Below, in pieces: positions 8,693-17,235 of a stretch of DNA of 64,000 bases (the stretch's first letter is position 1; every line of letters starts with the position of its first letter). The stretch comes from Acidobacteriota bacterium. Lineage in GTDB: Bacteria; Acidobacteriota; JAAYUB01. Both the position numbers and the translations under genes were made by a program. The notes under the pieces were generated by a model. It had not been told where the DNA came from. It did not search any database and was given only the letters and a program-made list of their open reading frames with translations. Location: NCBI GenBank assembly GCA_012517875.1, contig JAAYUB010000077.1, positions 32,624-96,623 of the forward strand, written 5' to 3'.

Positions 8693-10174
8693 ATGCATCT
8701 GTCCCAACTGGCCAGCGCGTCCATCGCCACCATCTTTTTCACCCTCACCGCCTACTATCTCCCCCGGGTGATCTTCGTCTACCGGCGGATCGACCGGTAT
8801 TTCTACTACGCCATCACGACCCTGTGCGGGGGGCTCTTCTCCCTTTTCGGCCTGGTGCTCAGTACTCCTCTGCCGGACGACGCCGTGCTGCTGTTCCACC
8901 GCCTGCGGATGGTGGCGCTGCTGCTCACCATCGTCTTCTGGATGTTCTGCACCTACGCCATCTTCTTCAAGGAGAAGAGCTGGATCCCGCGGGGCGCGCT
9001 GGCCGTGTCGGTGTTCATCATCTGCACCATCCCGTCGGACCTGTACGTGTCGCTGCCGGTGCGCCACGTCCACGTCGAGTGGCTGGGTATTCCGTTCGAC
9101 TACCGCTTCGGGCAGACCAACGTGTTCTATTCCGTCTACGCGGTGTGCCTGCTGGCCTGCTTCAGCGTCTCGCTGATCAAGGTGATAACCAGCCGCATCG
9201 AGCTGCGCATGAAGGTGCTGGGGGTGCTGGCCTTCCTGCCCGGCGTACTGGGCGCGGTGCACGACTTCCCCATCGCCCACGGCTACAAATCCGGGGTCAT
9301 GATCAACGAGTATATCGCCTTCCTGTTCCTCATCGCCACGTCCGTCGTGTTCCTGACCGAGGATGAGCAGAACCACCGCACTCTCCAGAACAAGGCCGTG
9401 GAACTGGAGCGCAAGGTCCGGGAGCGGACCGAGCAGCTCGAGCGGCTCAACCGCGAGCTGGCCGGCATGAACGAGGATCTGCGCAAGGCCAATGAGCTCA
9501 AGAGCGAACTGCTGGGAATCGCCGCCCACGATCTAAAGAACCCGCTCCAGTCGGTCATGGGCTACGGCGAGCTGATCAGCAACGCGTCCAACGTGAACGA
9601 GAAGATTTTCCGCTACGCCAACCTGATCCACCTGTCGTCGCAACGGATGCTGGCCCTGGTGAACGAGCTGCTGGATGCGACGGCCATCGAGTCGGGCAAG
9701 CTGGAGCTGCAGCGGCAGCCGCTGTCGCTGGCCCGGCTGGCCGAGGCGGCGGTGTCCGCATATCACGACGCGGCGGCGCACAAATCGCAGACGCTCCGGC
9801 TGGATGTCGCGGACACCGGCTCGGTGGACGCCGACGCGAGCCGCCTGCGCCAGGTTCTGGACAACCTGCTGAGCAATGCCGTCAAATACACCCCGCCGGG
9901 TAAAACCATCACAGTGCGGATCGGGACGGACGGCGGCCGGGTGCGCTGCGAGGTCCGGGATGAAGGGCCAGGTCTGTCCGAAGACGATCGCGCTCAGGTG
10001 TTCGGGAAATTCCACCGCCTGTCGGCCAAGCCCACCGGCGGCGAGTCGTCGGTGGGGCTGGGCCTGTTCATCGTGAAGCAGCTCGTGGACGCTCACGGCG
10101 GCCGCGTCGGGGTGGACAGCCCGCCGGGCGGCGGAGCAGCGTTCTGGTTCGAACTGCCAGCGGCTGGAGCGTGA
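8693..10174 (+). CDS. membrane sensor histidine kinase, 7TM input
   Basis: 493 residues. The first 225 residues hold about seven membrane segments, as in the HisKA_7TM sensor region. A coiled coil follows (about 232-265, EQNHRTLQNKAVELERKV onward). The HisKA box is AAHDLKNPLQS with phospho-acceptor H279. The HATPase domain has the N box NLLSNAVKYTPPG, G1 DEGPGL, the F box FGKFHRL and G2 GLGLFIVKQ. All catalytic boxes look intact. No response regulator is adjacent; instead the next gene, 4 bases downstream, is a membrane-anchored thioredoxin-like selenoprotein candidate, so the signal may involve redox state (inference). Start supported by GAGGAGGAAC upstream. Confidence 0.9.
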   Translation: MHLSQLASASIATIFFTLTAYYLPRVIFVYRRIDRYFYYAITTLCGGLFSLFGLVLSTPLPDDAVLLFHRLRMVALLLTIVFWMFCTYAIFFKEKSWIPRGALAVSVFIICTIPSDLYVSLPVRHVHVEWLGIPFDYRFGQTNVFYSVYAVCLLACFSVSLIKVITSRIELRMKVLGVLAFLPGVLGAVHDFPIAHGYKSGVMINEYIAFLFLIATSVVFLTEDEQNHRTLQNKAVELERKVRERTEQLERLNRELAGMNEDLRKANELKSELLGIAAHDLKNPLQSVMGYGELISNASNVNEKIFRYANLIHLSSQRMLALVNELLDATAIESGKLELQRQPLSLARLAEAAVSAYHDAAAHKSQTLRLDVADTGSVDADASRLRQVLDNLLSNAVKYTPPGKTITVRIGTDGGRVRCEVRDEGPGLSEDDRAQVFGKFHRLSAKPTGGESSVGLGLFIVKQLVDAHGGRVGVDSPPGGGAAFWFELPAAGA

Positions 10175-10178
10175 CGCG

Positions 10179-10673
10179 ATGGCCTTCATGCAGCTTCTCA
10201 ACCAGCATTCGGCGATGGTGTTCGGCGGGCTGGTCTTTGGGGGCTGGGCATTGACGCTGGCGCTCCGGCGTGCGCGGCGGGCGCACTGGGCGACGTTCGG
10301 GGCGGCGCTGCTCGCCGTCGCCGGAACGTGGCTGCTGCTGCGCCCGCACTCGGGCGGCGGCGCGGTTCCGCTGGACGTGGCCGGGGGAGCCGCACCGCTG
10401 GGCCAGCCGGTGCTGGTGGAGGTGTTCTCCGACCTTTGAATGGCCTGCCTCGCGGCCAGGCCCCTCGTGGACGGGCTCGAGAGGGAATGGACCGGCGGCC
10501 GGGTGATCCGGGTGGACATCCGCAGCGTCGAGGGAGGTGCGTTTGCCGCGAAGCACGGCTTGACGCTCACCCCTTCATTCATTCTCTTCGACGGCGCCGG
10601 CGGGGAGGCGGGCCGATGGACGGGCCGTCCGCCCGCACTCGGCGACATCGCCGCGGCGTTAGACAATCGCTAG
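10179..10673 (+). CDS. membrane-anchored thioredoxin-like selenoprotein (UGA = Sec)
   Basis: Read through the TGA at 10437-10439, this frame encodes 164 residues. Residues 14-32 and 36-54 are two hydrophobic segments; the rest is a thioredoxin fold. The sequence around the TGA is VLVEVFSDL-U87-MAC90-LAARPLVDGLE: the TGA falls exactly where the first cysteine of the CxxC redox motif belongs, giving UxxC. Downstream the fold continues with GGRVIRVDI and the cis-proline segment TPSFILFD (P132). Coding quality is the same on both sides of the TGA. A simple nonsense mutation of a Cys codon (TGC to TGA) cannot be excluded, but a SECIS-like hairpin follows. No sel genes lie in the window. It starts 4 bases after the kinase gene and is surely in its operon. 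Confidence 0.8.
10461..10485 (+). promoter_or_regulatory. candidate bacterial SECIS hairpin
   Basis: CCCCTCG (10461-10467) pairs with CGAGAGGG (10478-10485), one A bulged, leaving a 10-base loop TGGACGGGCT. The loop begins 28 bases after the TGA and has G at its second position, which fits the usual bacterial SECIS spacing (about 16-37) and loop rule. A nearer competing hairpin, GGCCTG (10442-10447) with CAGGCC (10457-10462), has its loop only 8 bases from the TGA and fits less well. Confidence 0.5.
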
Positions 10674-10737
10674 GCGGGGATCCCCACAAAGTCACGAAGA
10701 ATACAAAGTTTGTTTGAGCTGACCGGATCTGACGGTT

Positions 10738-10758
10738 CAATTTCCAATTTCAGATTCC
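10738..10758. repeat. 7-bp tandem repeat, CAATTTC family
   Basis: CAATTTC, CAATTTC, AGATTCC in a row. The same unit family recurs at 46041-46082. The gap 10674-11040 around it has no gene. Confidence 0.5.
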
Positions 10759-10869
10759 AGCCGAATCGCCACGACACCACGCCCCGTCGAAATCAAAAAA
10801 TCGCTATTCAAACTCGAGTCTTGAAATCGTGCACGCTTCCGAGAAAACAGACCGCGTGAGAACGAACCT

Positions 10870-10976
10870 CGATCACGATTACGATCACGATTACGATCAC
10901 GACTACGAACCACGAGCACGAAGGATGGGGACAAGAACGAGTCTCTAGCCTCAATTACGATCACGATTTCGAATCA
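10870..10976. repeat. hexamer tandem repeat, CGATYA family
   Basis: From 10870: CGATCA, CGATTA, CGATCA, CGATTA, CGATCA, CGACTA, CGAACCA, CGAGCA. A second short run follows at 10953-10976 (ATTACGATCACGATTTCG). Related copies are at 23300-23335, 23741-23788 and 25895-25936, three of which share the ending TACGAGCACGAG or a near form. Confidence 0.7.
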
Positions 10977-11012
10977 AGAGTGCGAAGGACTTGAAACTCC
11001 TATCTCCGAATT

Positions 11013-11039
11013 GTTCACTGTTTACTGTTCACCGCACAC
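11013..11039. repeat. 7-bp tandem repeat, AAACAGT family (reverse orientation)
   Basis: Reads TTCACTG, TTTACTG, TTCACCG; on the other strand this is the AAACAGT/GAACAGT unit also found at 46524-46565, including the neighbouring GCGGT segment. Confidence 0.55.
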
Positions 11040-11070
11040 TAAAAAGAAGGCTCCCCCGGAGGGGAGCCTT
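11040..11070 (-). terminator. intrinsic terminator of the TonB-receptor gene
   Basis: A perfect 10-bp stem (AAGGCTCCCC at 11047-11056 with GGGGAGCCTT at 11061-11070) with a 4-base loop is followed on the minus strand by CTTTTT. It lies 22 bases past the stop codon. Confidence 0.9.
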
Positions 11071-11091
11071 TGGTACCGGAATCGGGATCGG

Positions 11092-14000
11092 CTAGAAGAT
11101 GAACTTCATGCCGAACTGGATCTGGCGGGAGGCCACCGTGGTGTAGCTCTTGCCAAGATTCGAGCTGGTCAGGTTGGTATTGGGATTGTTGAAATTGGTG
11201 TGGTTGAACAGGTTGAACGCCTCGGCCCGGAACTGCAGCTTGGAGCCCTCCGCGGTGAACCACGGCAGCTTGAAGTCCTTAAACATGGAGAAATCGACGT
11301 TCCAGAAACCGGGACCGCGGAACTTGCCGCGGTAGTAATCACCCACCGGGTTGTACAGGTTGATCACGCTGGAGGCCCAGGAGAAGTTGGCCGCGGTGGG
11401 GCCGACGATGTTGTTGGCGATGTCGGTGCTCACCTCGTACGTGACCACATTGGGTCGGGACGGGGCGCGGTTGTTGGTGTAGCCGGTGCCCAGGGTGTCG
11501 CGCGGGACTTTGTAGTCCAGCGGGAAGCCGCTGTTGGCCTGGATGATCCCGTTGATCTGCCAGCCGCCGATCAGCTCGGCCAGCCAACCTTCCGTGGTGC
11601 CGCCCAGCCACTTGCCGGGACCGAAGGGGAGTTCGTAGATGAAATTGCCGCTGAAAATGTGGCGCACGTCGAAGGCGGCGTACCCGCGGTCGTAGTCCAG
11701 ATTGTACCAGTCGGATGCGAACGGGCTGGAGTTGCCCAACGACCACACGGACTCGGAGTTGTTGTCGAAGGCGGCGGACCAGGTGTAGTTGGCTTGGAAC
11801 TGGAGGCCGTCCTGAAAGCGATGGCTATACGAGCTCTGGAGGGAGTGGTAATTGGAGTGCCCATACGAATCGATGTTGTGCACCCGGATGAACTGGGAGT
11901 TCATCCCGCTGTAGTAGCGCACGAACCACGGGATGGCGGTGGAACCGAGGCCATTGTCAACCATGCCCTGGATGGTCGCTTCGGACGGGTGCGGCATCTG
12001 GTTCGGGTTGTTCCGGACGTACAGGTGGACGCCTGCGGAACCGGCATAGGTGAGGTTCAGGATGTTGCCGGGCCAGATCTCTCGCTGGGCCGACAGGTTC
12101 CAGGTCTGGATGTATGGCGTCTTGAGTTCGTTGTTGAAGAGCACCATCTCGTAGAAGGATTCGGGAGCGAGGTGAAGGGTGACTTCCGGCAGGGCGATGC
12201 CGTTGCCATAGTAGCCGACGTTGTTGGGGTAGACGCCGTCGTAGCCGCCGCCGGGCTGGGCGCTGAGGAAGTTCTCCACACCGAACGGCAGCTGGGCGGC
12301 GTTCCAGGTGAGCAGGTTGCCGAACATGCGGTCGAAGCTGATGCCGTAGCCGCCGCGGATGGCGGTCTTGCCGTCGCCGAACGGATCCCACGAGAAGCCG
12401 ATCCGGGGCGCGAAGTTGTGGGCTTCGGCCTCGTACAAGTCGTTGCCGGTGTCGGGGCCGCACAGGATGATGTCCGTCCCGTTGCCCACCCACTCGGAGA
12501 CCACCAGGTTCCACCACTCGCCGCCTTCCCAGTTGGCCGGATCAAAGAAGTTGTTCTGGTTCACGATCCGATAGCCCTGGGAGTACGGGTTGATGATGGT
12601 GGAGGCCAGGTTGTTCACCTCGTAGGCCGCCGGCTTGTACTCGTAGCGCAGACCGAGGTTGAGGGTGAAGTTGGGGAACACCTTCCAGTCGTCCTGGACG
12701 AAGAAGTCGAACTCCTTCTGCCGCCAGCCGCGCCAGTCGGAGATGTCGCGCGAGAATACCGTGCCGTCGGAGTAGACGCCGTGGTCCACGTTGTCCACGA
12801 TGCCGGCGCGCATGTTCTCGACGGTGTCACCGCCGTTGAACGCGCCGTCAAAGAAGGCGGTGGGGGTCATGCCGAACCCGGAACCGCCGTTGTTCTGGTT
12901 CCAGCGCAGATCGGCGCCGAACTTGACGTTGTGGGTGCCCAGGGTCCAAGTGACGATGTCCTTGACCTGGTAGGTGTTGAGGGGCGAATCTTCGTCCCCA
13001 TAGCCCCACGGCCCGCCGAAGTCGGTGAAGTAGCGGGTGGGATCCTGGAGGTAGCCGCCGAAGTTCAGGTCGATGTCCGTCCACTGGCGGGTCCAGGTGT
13101 TGGCGGCGCGGGTGTACCCAAGCTTCAGGGAGTTGACCATGGTGGGATTCACGATGTAGGTCCACTCGGCACCAAAGGTCTGGGCCGTGCCGGAGTACTC
13201 CCGTGTGTTCTGGAACGTGGGCAGATAGCCGCCTGCAGGCGCAGTGGTGTACGGGTCGGTGCCGGTGTTGCGGACGTAGCGGAAGGAAAAGGCGTGGGCC
13301 TCGTTGAAGTTGTAGTCCACCTTGGCCACGTACTGCTCGAAGTTCTGCGGCTCGGCGTGCGACCAGACATAGCGGCCGCTGATGTCGGTTTCCTGGTCGC
13401 TGTTGGGCATCGGGTAATAGGTGTTGAAGATCTGGGCGATGGCGGGATTGGTGATCGAGTCCCGGAATGCCTGGTACGGGGTGAAGCCGGTGACCACCGT
13501 CATCTGGCGGACGCGCAGCAGCTCGGTGTTGAAGAAAAAGAACAGCTTGTCCTTGATAATGGGACCGCCGATGGAGGCGCCGTACTGGTGACGCTTGTAG
13601 TCGCCCTTTTCCAGACCGTCGCGGTTTTCCTCCCAGAGCGCCGCGTCCAGGTTTTCGGCGCGCAGGAAGTAGAAGGCTGCGCCGTGGTACTCGTTGGTGC
13701 CGCTCTTGGTCACCAGGTCGATGACCGCGCCGCCGGCGCGGCCGTATTCGGCCGACGGGTTGGAGGTGACCACGCGGAACTCCGAGGTGGCATCCACGTT
13801 CACGTCCACGGTGGAGCCGACGGTCTGGGTGTAGTTGTTGTCGATGCCGTCGATCTGGTAGTTGTTGCCGCGCTCGCGGCCGCCGTTGGCGGAGGCATAG
13901 CCGGACTGCCCCTGGATGACGCCGGGGGTCAGGTAGATCAGGTTCAGCGGATTGCGTCCGTTGAGCGGCAGGTCCAGAATGCGCTTCTCGTCGATGATGG

Positions 14001-14397
14001 TGTCGAGCTGGGAAGTGGTGGTCTCCACCTGCTCCACCTCGGCCCGGACCTCGACTTCCGTGGTCACTTCGGATACGCTCATGATCAGGGGGAAGTTGAG
14101 GCGCTCACCGACGGACAACTTGATACCGGTGACCTTCACCGGCTGGAAACCTTCCAGATCCGCCTTGACCTCGTAGTTGCCGACGCGCAGGTTGTTGAAG
14201 GCGTAATACCCGCTGTCATCGGAAAGGGTCTCCCGGGTCTGGCCGGTGTCGGTGCTGGTCAGGATCACGGTGACGCCGGGGATGACCCCGCCCGTGTTGT
14301 CCTTGACCACACCTTCGATGGCCTGGTCCGCGAACACGCCCACGGTCAGGCAGACCGCGAGGAACGCGAAGGCCAGCATTCTGTGGGTGCGGGACAT
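11092..14397 (-). CDS. TonB-dependent receptor, Oar-like, with N-terminal carboxypeptidase-regulatory domain
   Basis: About 1101 residues. A signal peptide (MLAFAFLAVCLTVGVFA) precedes a carboxypeptidase-regulatory/CNA-B-like domain (IEGVVKDNTGGVIPGVTVIL to about residue 105), then a plug (LPLNGRNPLNLIYLTPGV, IDGIDNNYTQTVG) and a long outer-membrane barrel ending in RQIQFGMKFIF, with a terminal phenylalanine as barrel insertion needs. This architecture is the OmpA-related/Oar type abundant in Acidobacteriota; substrates are usually unknown complex nutrients. I chose ATG 14397 because a perfect AAGGAGG lies 7 bases upstream and the signal peptide begins there; the frame is open 64 codons further but without support. 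The gene is single, with its own terminator and a palindrome about 100 bases upstream of the start. Confidence 0.93.
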   Translation of the reverse strand: MSRTHRMLAFAFLAVCLTVGVFADQAIEGVVKDNTGGVIPGVTVILTSTDTGQTRETLSDDSGYYAFNNLRVGNYEVKADLEGFQPVKVTGIKLSVGERLNFPLIMSVSEVTTEVEVRAEVEQVETTTSQLDTIIDEKRILDLPLNGRNPLNLIYLTPGVIQGQSGYASANGGRERGNNYQIDGIDNNYTQTVGSTVDVNVDATSEFRVVTSNPSAEYGRAGGAVIDLVTKSGTNEYHGAAFYFLRAENLDAALWEENRDGLEKGDYKRHQYGASIGGPIIKDKLFFFFNTELLRVRQMTVVTGFTPYQAFRDSITNPAIAQIFNTYYPMPNSDQETDISGRYVWSHAEPQNFEQYVAKVDYNFNEAHAFSFRYVRNTGTDPYTTAPAGGYLPTFQNTREYSGTAQTFGAEWTYIVNPTMVNSLKLGYTRAANTWTRQWTDIDLNFGGYLQDPTRYFTDFGGPWGYGDEDSPLNTYQVKDIVTWTLGTHNVKFGADLRWNQNNGGSGFGMTPTAFFDGAFNGGDTVENMRAGIVDNVDHGVYSDGTVFSRDISDWRGWRQKEFDFFVQDDWKVFPNFTLNLGLRYEYKPAAYEVNNLASTIINPYSQGYRIVNQNNFFDPANWEGGEWWNLVVSEWVGNGTDIILCGPDTGNDLYEAEAHNFAPRIGFSWDPFGDGKTAIRGGYGISFDRMFGNLLTWNAAQLPFGVENFLSAQPGGGYDGVYPNNVGYYGNGIALPEVTLHLAPESFYEMVLFNNELKTPYIQTWNLSAQREIWPGNILNLTYAGSAGVHLYVRNNPNQMPHPSEATIQGMVDNGLGSTAIPWFVRYYSGMNSQFIRVHNIDSYGHSNYHSLQSSYSHRFQDGLQFQANYTWSAAFDNNSESVWSLGNSSPFASDWYNLDYDRGYAAFDVRHIFSGNFIYELPFGPGKWLGGTTEGWLAELIGGWQINGIIQANSGFPLDYKVPRDTLGTGYTNNRAPSRPNVVTYEVSTDIANNIVGPTAANFSWASSVINLYNPVGDYYRGKFRGPGFWNVDFSMFKDFKLPWFTAEGSKLQFRAEAFNLFNHTNFNNPNTNLTSSNLGKSYTTVASRQIQFGMKFIF

Positions 14398-14938
14398 GCA
14401 AACCTCCTTGAGGGTAGAATTGGAAGCGGTCGCGGTCGCGCGAACAGCGAGGGCGGCGCCTGCCGGTGGGCGGCGCCGTGGTCGGTCAGAGGGGTTGATC
14501 CAAAATTTTGGTATCAAAGTCTTCCCCCGATACTCTGCCGGCCGATTTCGCCGGTTCGGAAACCCAGAGTCCGGCTTCCTACACCACATTATGCGGATCT
14601 GAAAAGGGTTATGAAAGGCGGTTGGGACGAACTGGACTCAATGCGAAACAGGACGCCGAGACGGATATTTGAAACGGATTTGTGGGAAAGCCATGTTCAA
14701 CTGATTGTTCACGTATTTATCGTTGATTTTGCGCATGATTCTTATTCTCAGAATATAATCTTGCAAATCACATACCAATTATTGTTCTGCCCGATAATCG
14801 GCATAAATATAAATATTCATTGACATCTACGCTGCAACGGAGCCAAGGGGAGCCGCGCATGTCCAATTATTTGGTTACATATTCCAATATATTGAATATT
14901 TTTGGCTGTTTATCCGGATGCGGCCGTCCGGTTCCGCT
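14398..14938. other. 541-base gap upstream of the TonB-receptor gene
   Basis: No gene seen. It holds the palindrome at 14495-14517, a possible minus-strand promoter (TTTCAT, 17 bases, CATAAT at roughly 14590-14620), a 13-base palindrome TATTCTCAGAATA at 14743-14755, and an AT-rich tract (about 14690-14910) that includes near-palindromic ATATTCCAATATATTG at 14879-14894. Confidence 0.4.
14495..14517. promoter_or_regulatory. operator-like palindrome upstream of the TonB receptor
   Basis: TTGATCCAAAA at 14495-14505 mirrors TTTTGGTATCAA at 14506-14517, with a one-base indel. It is AT-rich inside a GC-rich leader and lies about 100 bases upstream of the receptor start, where a repressor or activator could bind. 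The regulator is unknown. Confidence 0.4.
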
Positions 14939-16081
14939 TCAAGACAACCGAGTCGGTTGGAGCGGCGTCAGGGGGAGGGCCAGACGGGTGATCCACCGCC
15001 CACGGGTCTCCGGTGCGGAATGAAACTCGAATCGGCCCGGATAGAGCTGCTCCAGCCGGCTGCGGGTGTTGCTCAACCCGATGCCAGCCATCCCGGTGTC
15101 GGACTCCGCGTTTTCGGGCCCGTCATTGAGTATATCCACACGCAGGGCGCCGTCGGCGCACCAGATGTTCACCAAGAGCAGGCCCGGCTCGAGCCGCCGG
15201 GCGATTCCGTGGCGGACAGCGTTTTCCACCAGCGGCTGCAGGATCATGTGGGGTACGAGCACCGCCTGAGCCGTGGGATCTACGTCCAACGTCAATCGCA
15301 GCTGATCCCGGAAGCGGATCTTCTGGATGTCCAGGTAGGCGGTCAGCAGTTCCACCTCCTTTTGGAGCGGGACCAGCGGGTCGGCTCCCCCCTCCAATAC
15401 AAGGCGCAACATGTCGCTGAGGCGCGTGATCATCCGGTCGGCCCGGTCAATGTCATGGTGCATGAGCTCGGAAATGGAGTTGAGCGTGTTGAACAGGAAA
15501 TGGGGTTGGAGCTGCATCTTCAGCGCCTGCAACCGCGCTTCGCTCAGGCTGGCCTCCAGTCTGATGGCCTGGCGCTCCCGCTCGCGGGAGAGCTGGTACT
15601 GAGTCCGGGCGTAGCCCAGCCCCAGCACCAGCAGGTATTCGAGCACCCACCCGTAGGCCTTGCCCGTGACATTGAGATGGAGTTGCTTCCAGAACGGCGG
15701 CAACGGCGTGATTTCATACGCATACCAGCGCGCCGTCGCGGAGTAGGCGGCGCCGAACGCTTCGCCCGCCATTCGGTCAAGTCCCAGGAACACGGACTCC
15801 TTGATCACCATCCCCGCGATGCCGGCCAGGAGGATGGCGAGCAGGGCCAGGGGCCAGCTGCGCCGTCGGATGGGGAGCCGCCGGATCATCCAGAGTATGG
15901 GCGGGATCATCACGCCCAGCGCATACCAGTTCAGGCAAGCCGTGACGAATATCTGCGTCGGAGACAGATGGCTGGCCAGTTCGCCGCCGGCCGTGAGCAC
16001 GGTGTACATGGCCGGGATCAGGGTCAGCCCCAGAATCACCAGAAGCCACCGGCTGATGTGCCGCCACACCTGATTGTCCAC
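14939..16081 (-). CDS. LytS/YehU-type sensor histidine kinase
   Basis: 380 residues. The first half has about four to five membrane segments (WLLVILGLTLIPAMYTVL, CLNWYALGVMIPPILWMI, LALLAILLAGIAGMVI and others). The second half is the His_kinase family typical of LytS: LQPHFLFNTLNSISELM with phospho-acceptor H194, then a short HATPase with VPHMILQPLVENAVRHGI and GIGLSNTRSRLEQLY. Such kinases normally pair with a LytTR response regulator, but none adjoins; the flanking genes are the TonB receptor (same strand, 541 bases away) and a divergent DUF4846 gene. The signal is unknown. Confidence 0.9.
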   Translation of the reverse strand: MDNQVWRHISRWLLVILGLTLIPAMYTVLTAGGELASHLSPTQIFVTACLNWYALGVMIPPILWMIRRLPIRRRSWPLALLAILLAGIAGMVIKESVFLGLDRMAGEAFGAAYSATARWYAYEITPLPPFWKQLHLNVTGKAYGWVLEYLLVLGLGYARTQYQLSRERERQAIRLEASLSEARLQALKMQLQPHFLFNTLNSISELMHHDIDRADRMITRLSDMLRLVLEGGADPLVPLQKEVELLTAYLDIQKIRFRDQLRLTLDVDPTAQAVLVPHMILQPLVENAVRHGIARRLEPGLLLVNIWCADGALRVDILNDGPENAESDTGMAGIGLSNTRSRLEQLYPGRFEFHSAPETRGRWITRLALPLTPLQPTRLS

Positions 16082-16236
16082 GATAGTCTACCCCGCTCCG
16101 GCCCGGCTGGAGCCGCATCTTCCCGTCGGCCCCGGTGTCCGGGCGCGGTCCGAATGGAATGCCCGTATCTACGAGCCCGCGGAGTGATTTGTTGCGGCAC
16201 CGATTGCTGATGGACGGCCGCCACACCTGCTTCACC

Positions 16237-16266
16237 TTGCCAGAGGAAGGGGTTCCCGCCTACAAT
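16237..16266 (+). promoter_or_regulatory. sigma70-type promoter for the DUF4846 gene
   Basis: TTGCCA (16237-16242), 18-base spacer, TACAAT (16261-16266), 37 bases ahead of the chosen ATG. The start has GGAGGAATC in front of it. Confidence 0.6.
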
Positions 16267-16302
16267 GATCCGGTATTGAGAATCGGCTTTCCCGGAGGAA
16301 TC

Positions 16303-17169
16303 ATGCGGCCGTGGATCGCTATCGGCGCGATCCTGCTCGGCATGTGGGCAGCCGCCCAGGCACCCGCCGGGGAGCGCGCCTATCCGTGGCTCCCCAACGA
16401 CCTGACGGCACACGCCTTGCGGCAGCGCATCCCGCCGCCGCCCGGCTTCGTCCGGGACGACCCGGCGGCGGGCTCGTTCGCCCGGTGGCTGCAGCGCCTC
16501 CCCCTGAAGCCTGGCCGGCCGCCGGTGCGTTACTGGGACGGCACGCTCGTGCCGGTCCAGGACGGGCACTGCGCCGTGCTGGAACTGGACATCGGGCGCC
16601 GCGACCTGCTCCAGTGCGCCGACGCGGCCATCCGGCTGCGGGCGGAGTTCCTGTACGCCGCCGGCCGCGCCGACGCCGTCGCGTTCCGCTTCACCAGCGG
16701 CCATGAGGCGGCCTGGCGGCAGTGGCAGGCGGGGGAACGGCCCCGGGTGTCCGGCAACCGGGTGAACTGGATCGCCTCCGCCGCGCCGGTCGCTTCCTAC
16801 GCCTCGTTCCAGCGGTACCTCCGGACGGTGTTCGCCTACGCCGGCTCCTACTCGCTGGCGCGCGATCTGCCCCGTCCCGCCGCCGACCGCGAGATGCGCG
16901 GCGGCGACCTGCTGATCATCGCCGGGTTCCCGGGCCACGTCATGATCGTCGTCGATGCGGCGCGCCACCCGGAATCCGGCCGGCGCGTCGTGTTGCTGGT
17001 CCAGGGGTACTACCCCGCTCAGGACGTGCACGTACTGGCCAACCCGGAACATCCCGACCTCGATCCCTGGTTCGAGCCCGCGTCCGACGGCACTGTGACG
17101 GCCGCCGGCTGGACGTTTTCAGCCGCCCGCCGCCACCTGTTCCCCGCCCTGGCCGATGAGCCGGAGTGA
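16303..17169 (+). CDS. secreted DUF4846 family protein
   Basis: 288 residues. The N-terminus MRPWIAIGAILLGMWAAAQA is a signal peptide. The body matches what I recall of DUF4846: SFARWLQRLPLKPG, an acidic VLELDIGRRDLLQCADA segment, RLRAEFLY, FTSGHEAAWRQW, then FAYAGSYSLARDL, GGDLLIIAGFPGHVMIVVD and the terminal NPWF-like DLDPWFEP. The GDLLIIAGFPGHVMIV block resembles the histidine-containing core of NlpC/P60-like papain folds, so a cell-wall or peptide amidase role is imaginable but unproven. I chose ATG 16303 by its GGAGG site and signal peptide; the frame is open further upstream without support. Confidence 0.82.
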   Translation: MRPWIAIGAILLGMWAAAQAPAGERAYPWLPNDLTAHALRQRIPPPPGFVRDDPAAGSFARWLQRLPLKPGRPPVRYWDGTLVPVQDGHCAVLELDIGRRDLLQCADAAIRLRAEFLYAAGRADAVAFRFTSGHEAAWRQWQAGERPRVSGNRVNWIASAAPVASYASFQRYLRTVFAYAGSYSLARDLPRPAADREMRGGDLLIIAGFPGHVMIVVDAARHPESGRRVVLLVQGYYPAQDVHVLANPEHPDLDPWFEPASDGTVTAAGWTFSAARRHLFPALADEPE

Positions 17170-17235
17170 TGCCGCGCGCCCGCTGAGACGCCAACCCAAC
17201 CCCGCCGGTCCCCGTGGGCCGGCCCCGGAGGCCCG

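Noticed and set aside
10440..10673. Separate small ORF starting MACLAARPL
   Set aside because: It is in frame with 10179-10436 and begins one codon after the TGA in the middle of a thioredoxin active site, so it is the second half of one protein.
10870..10976. CRISPR array
   Set aside because: Hexamers are contiguous without unique spacers and are degenerate; no cas genes.
11011..14823. 1270-codon plus-strand ORF opposite the TonB receptor
   Set aside because: It is the GC-rich antisense shadow of the receptor; low-complexity Val/Gly/Arg-rich translation, no start signal.
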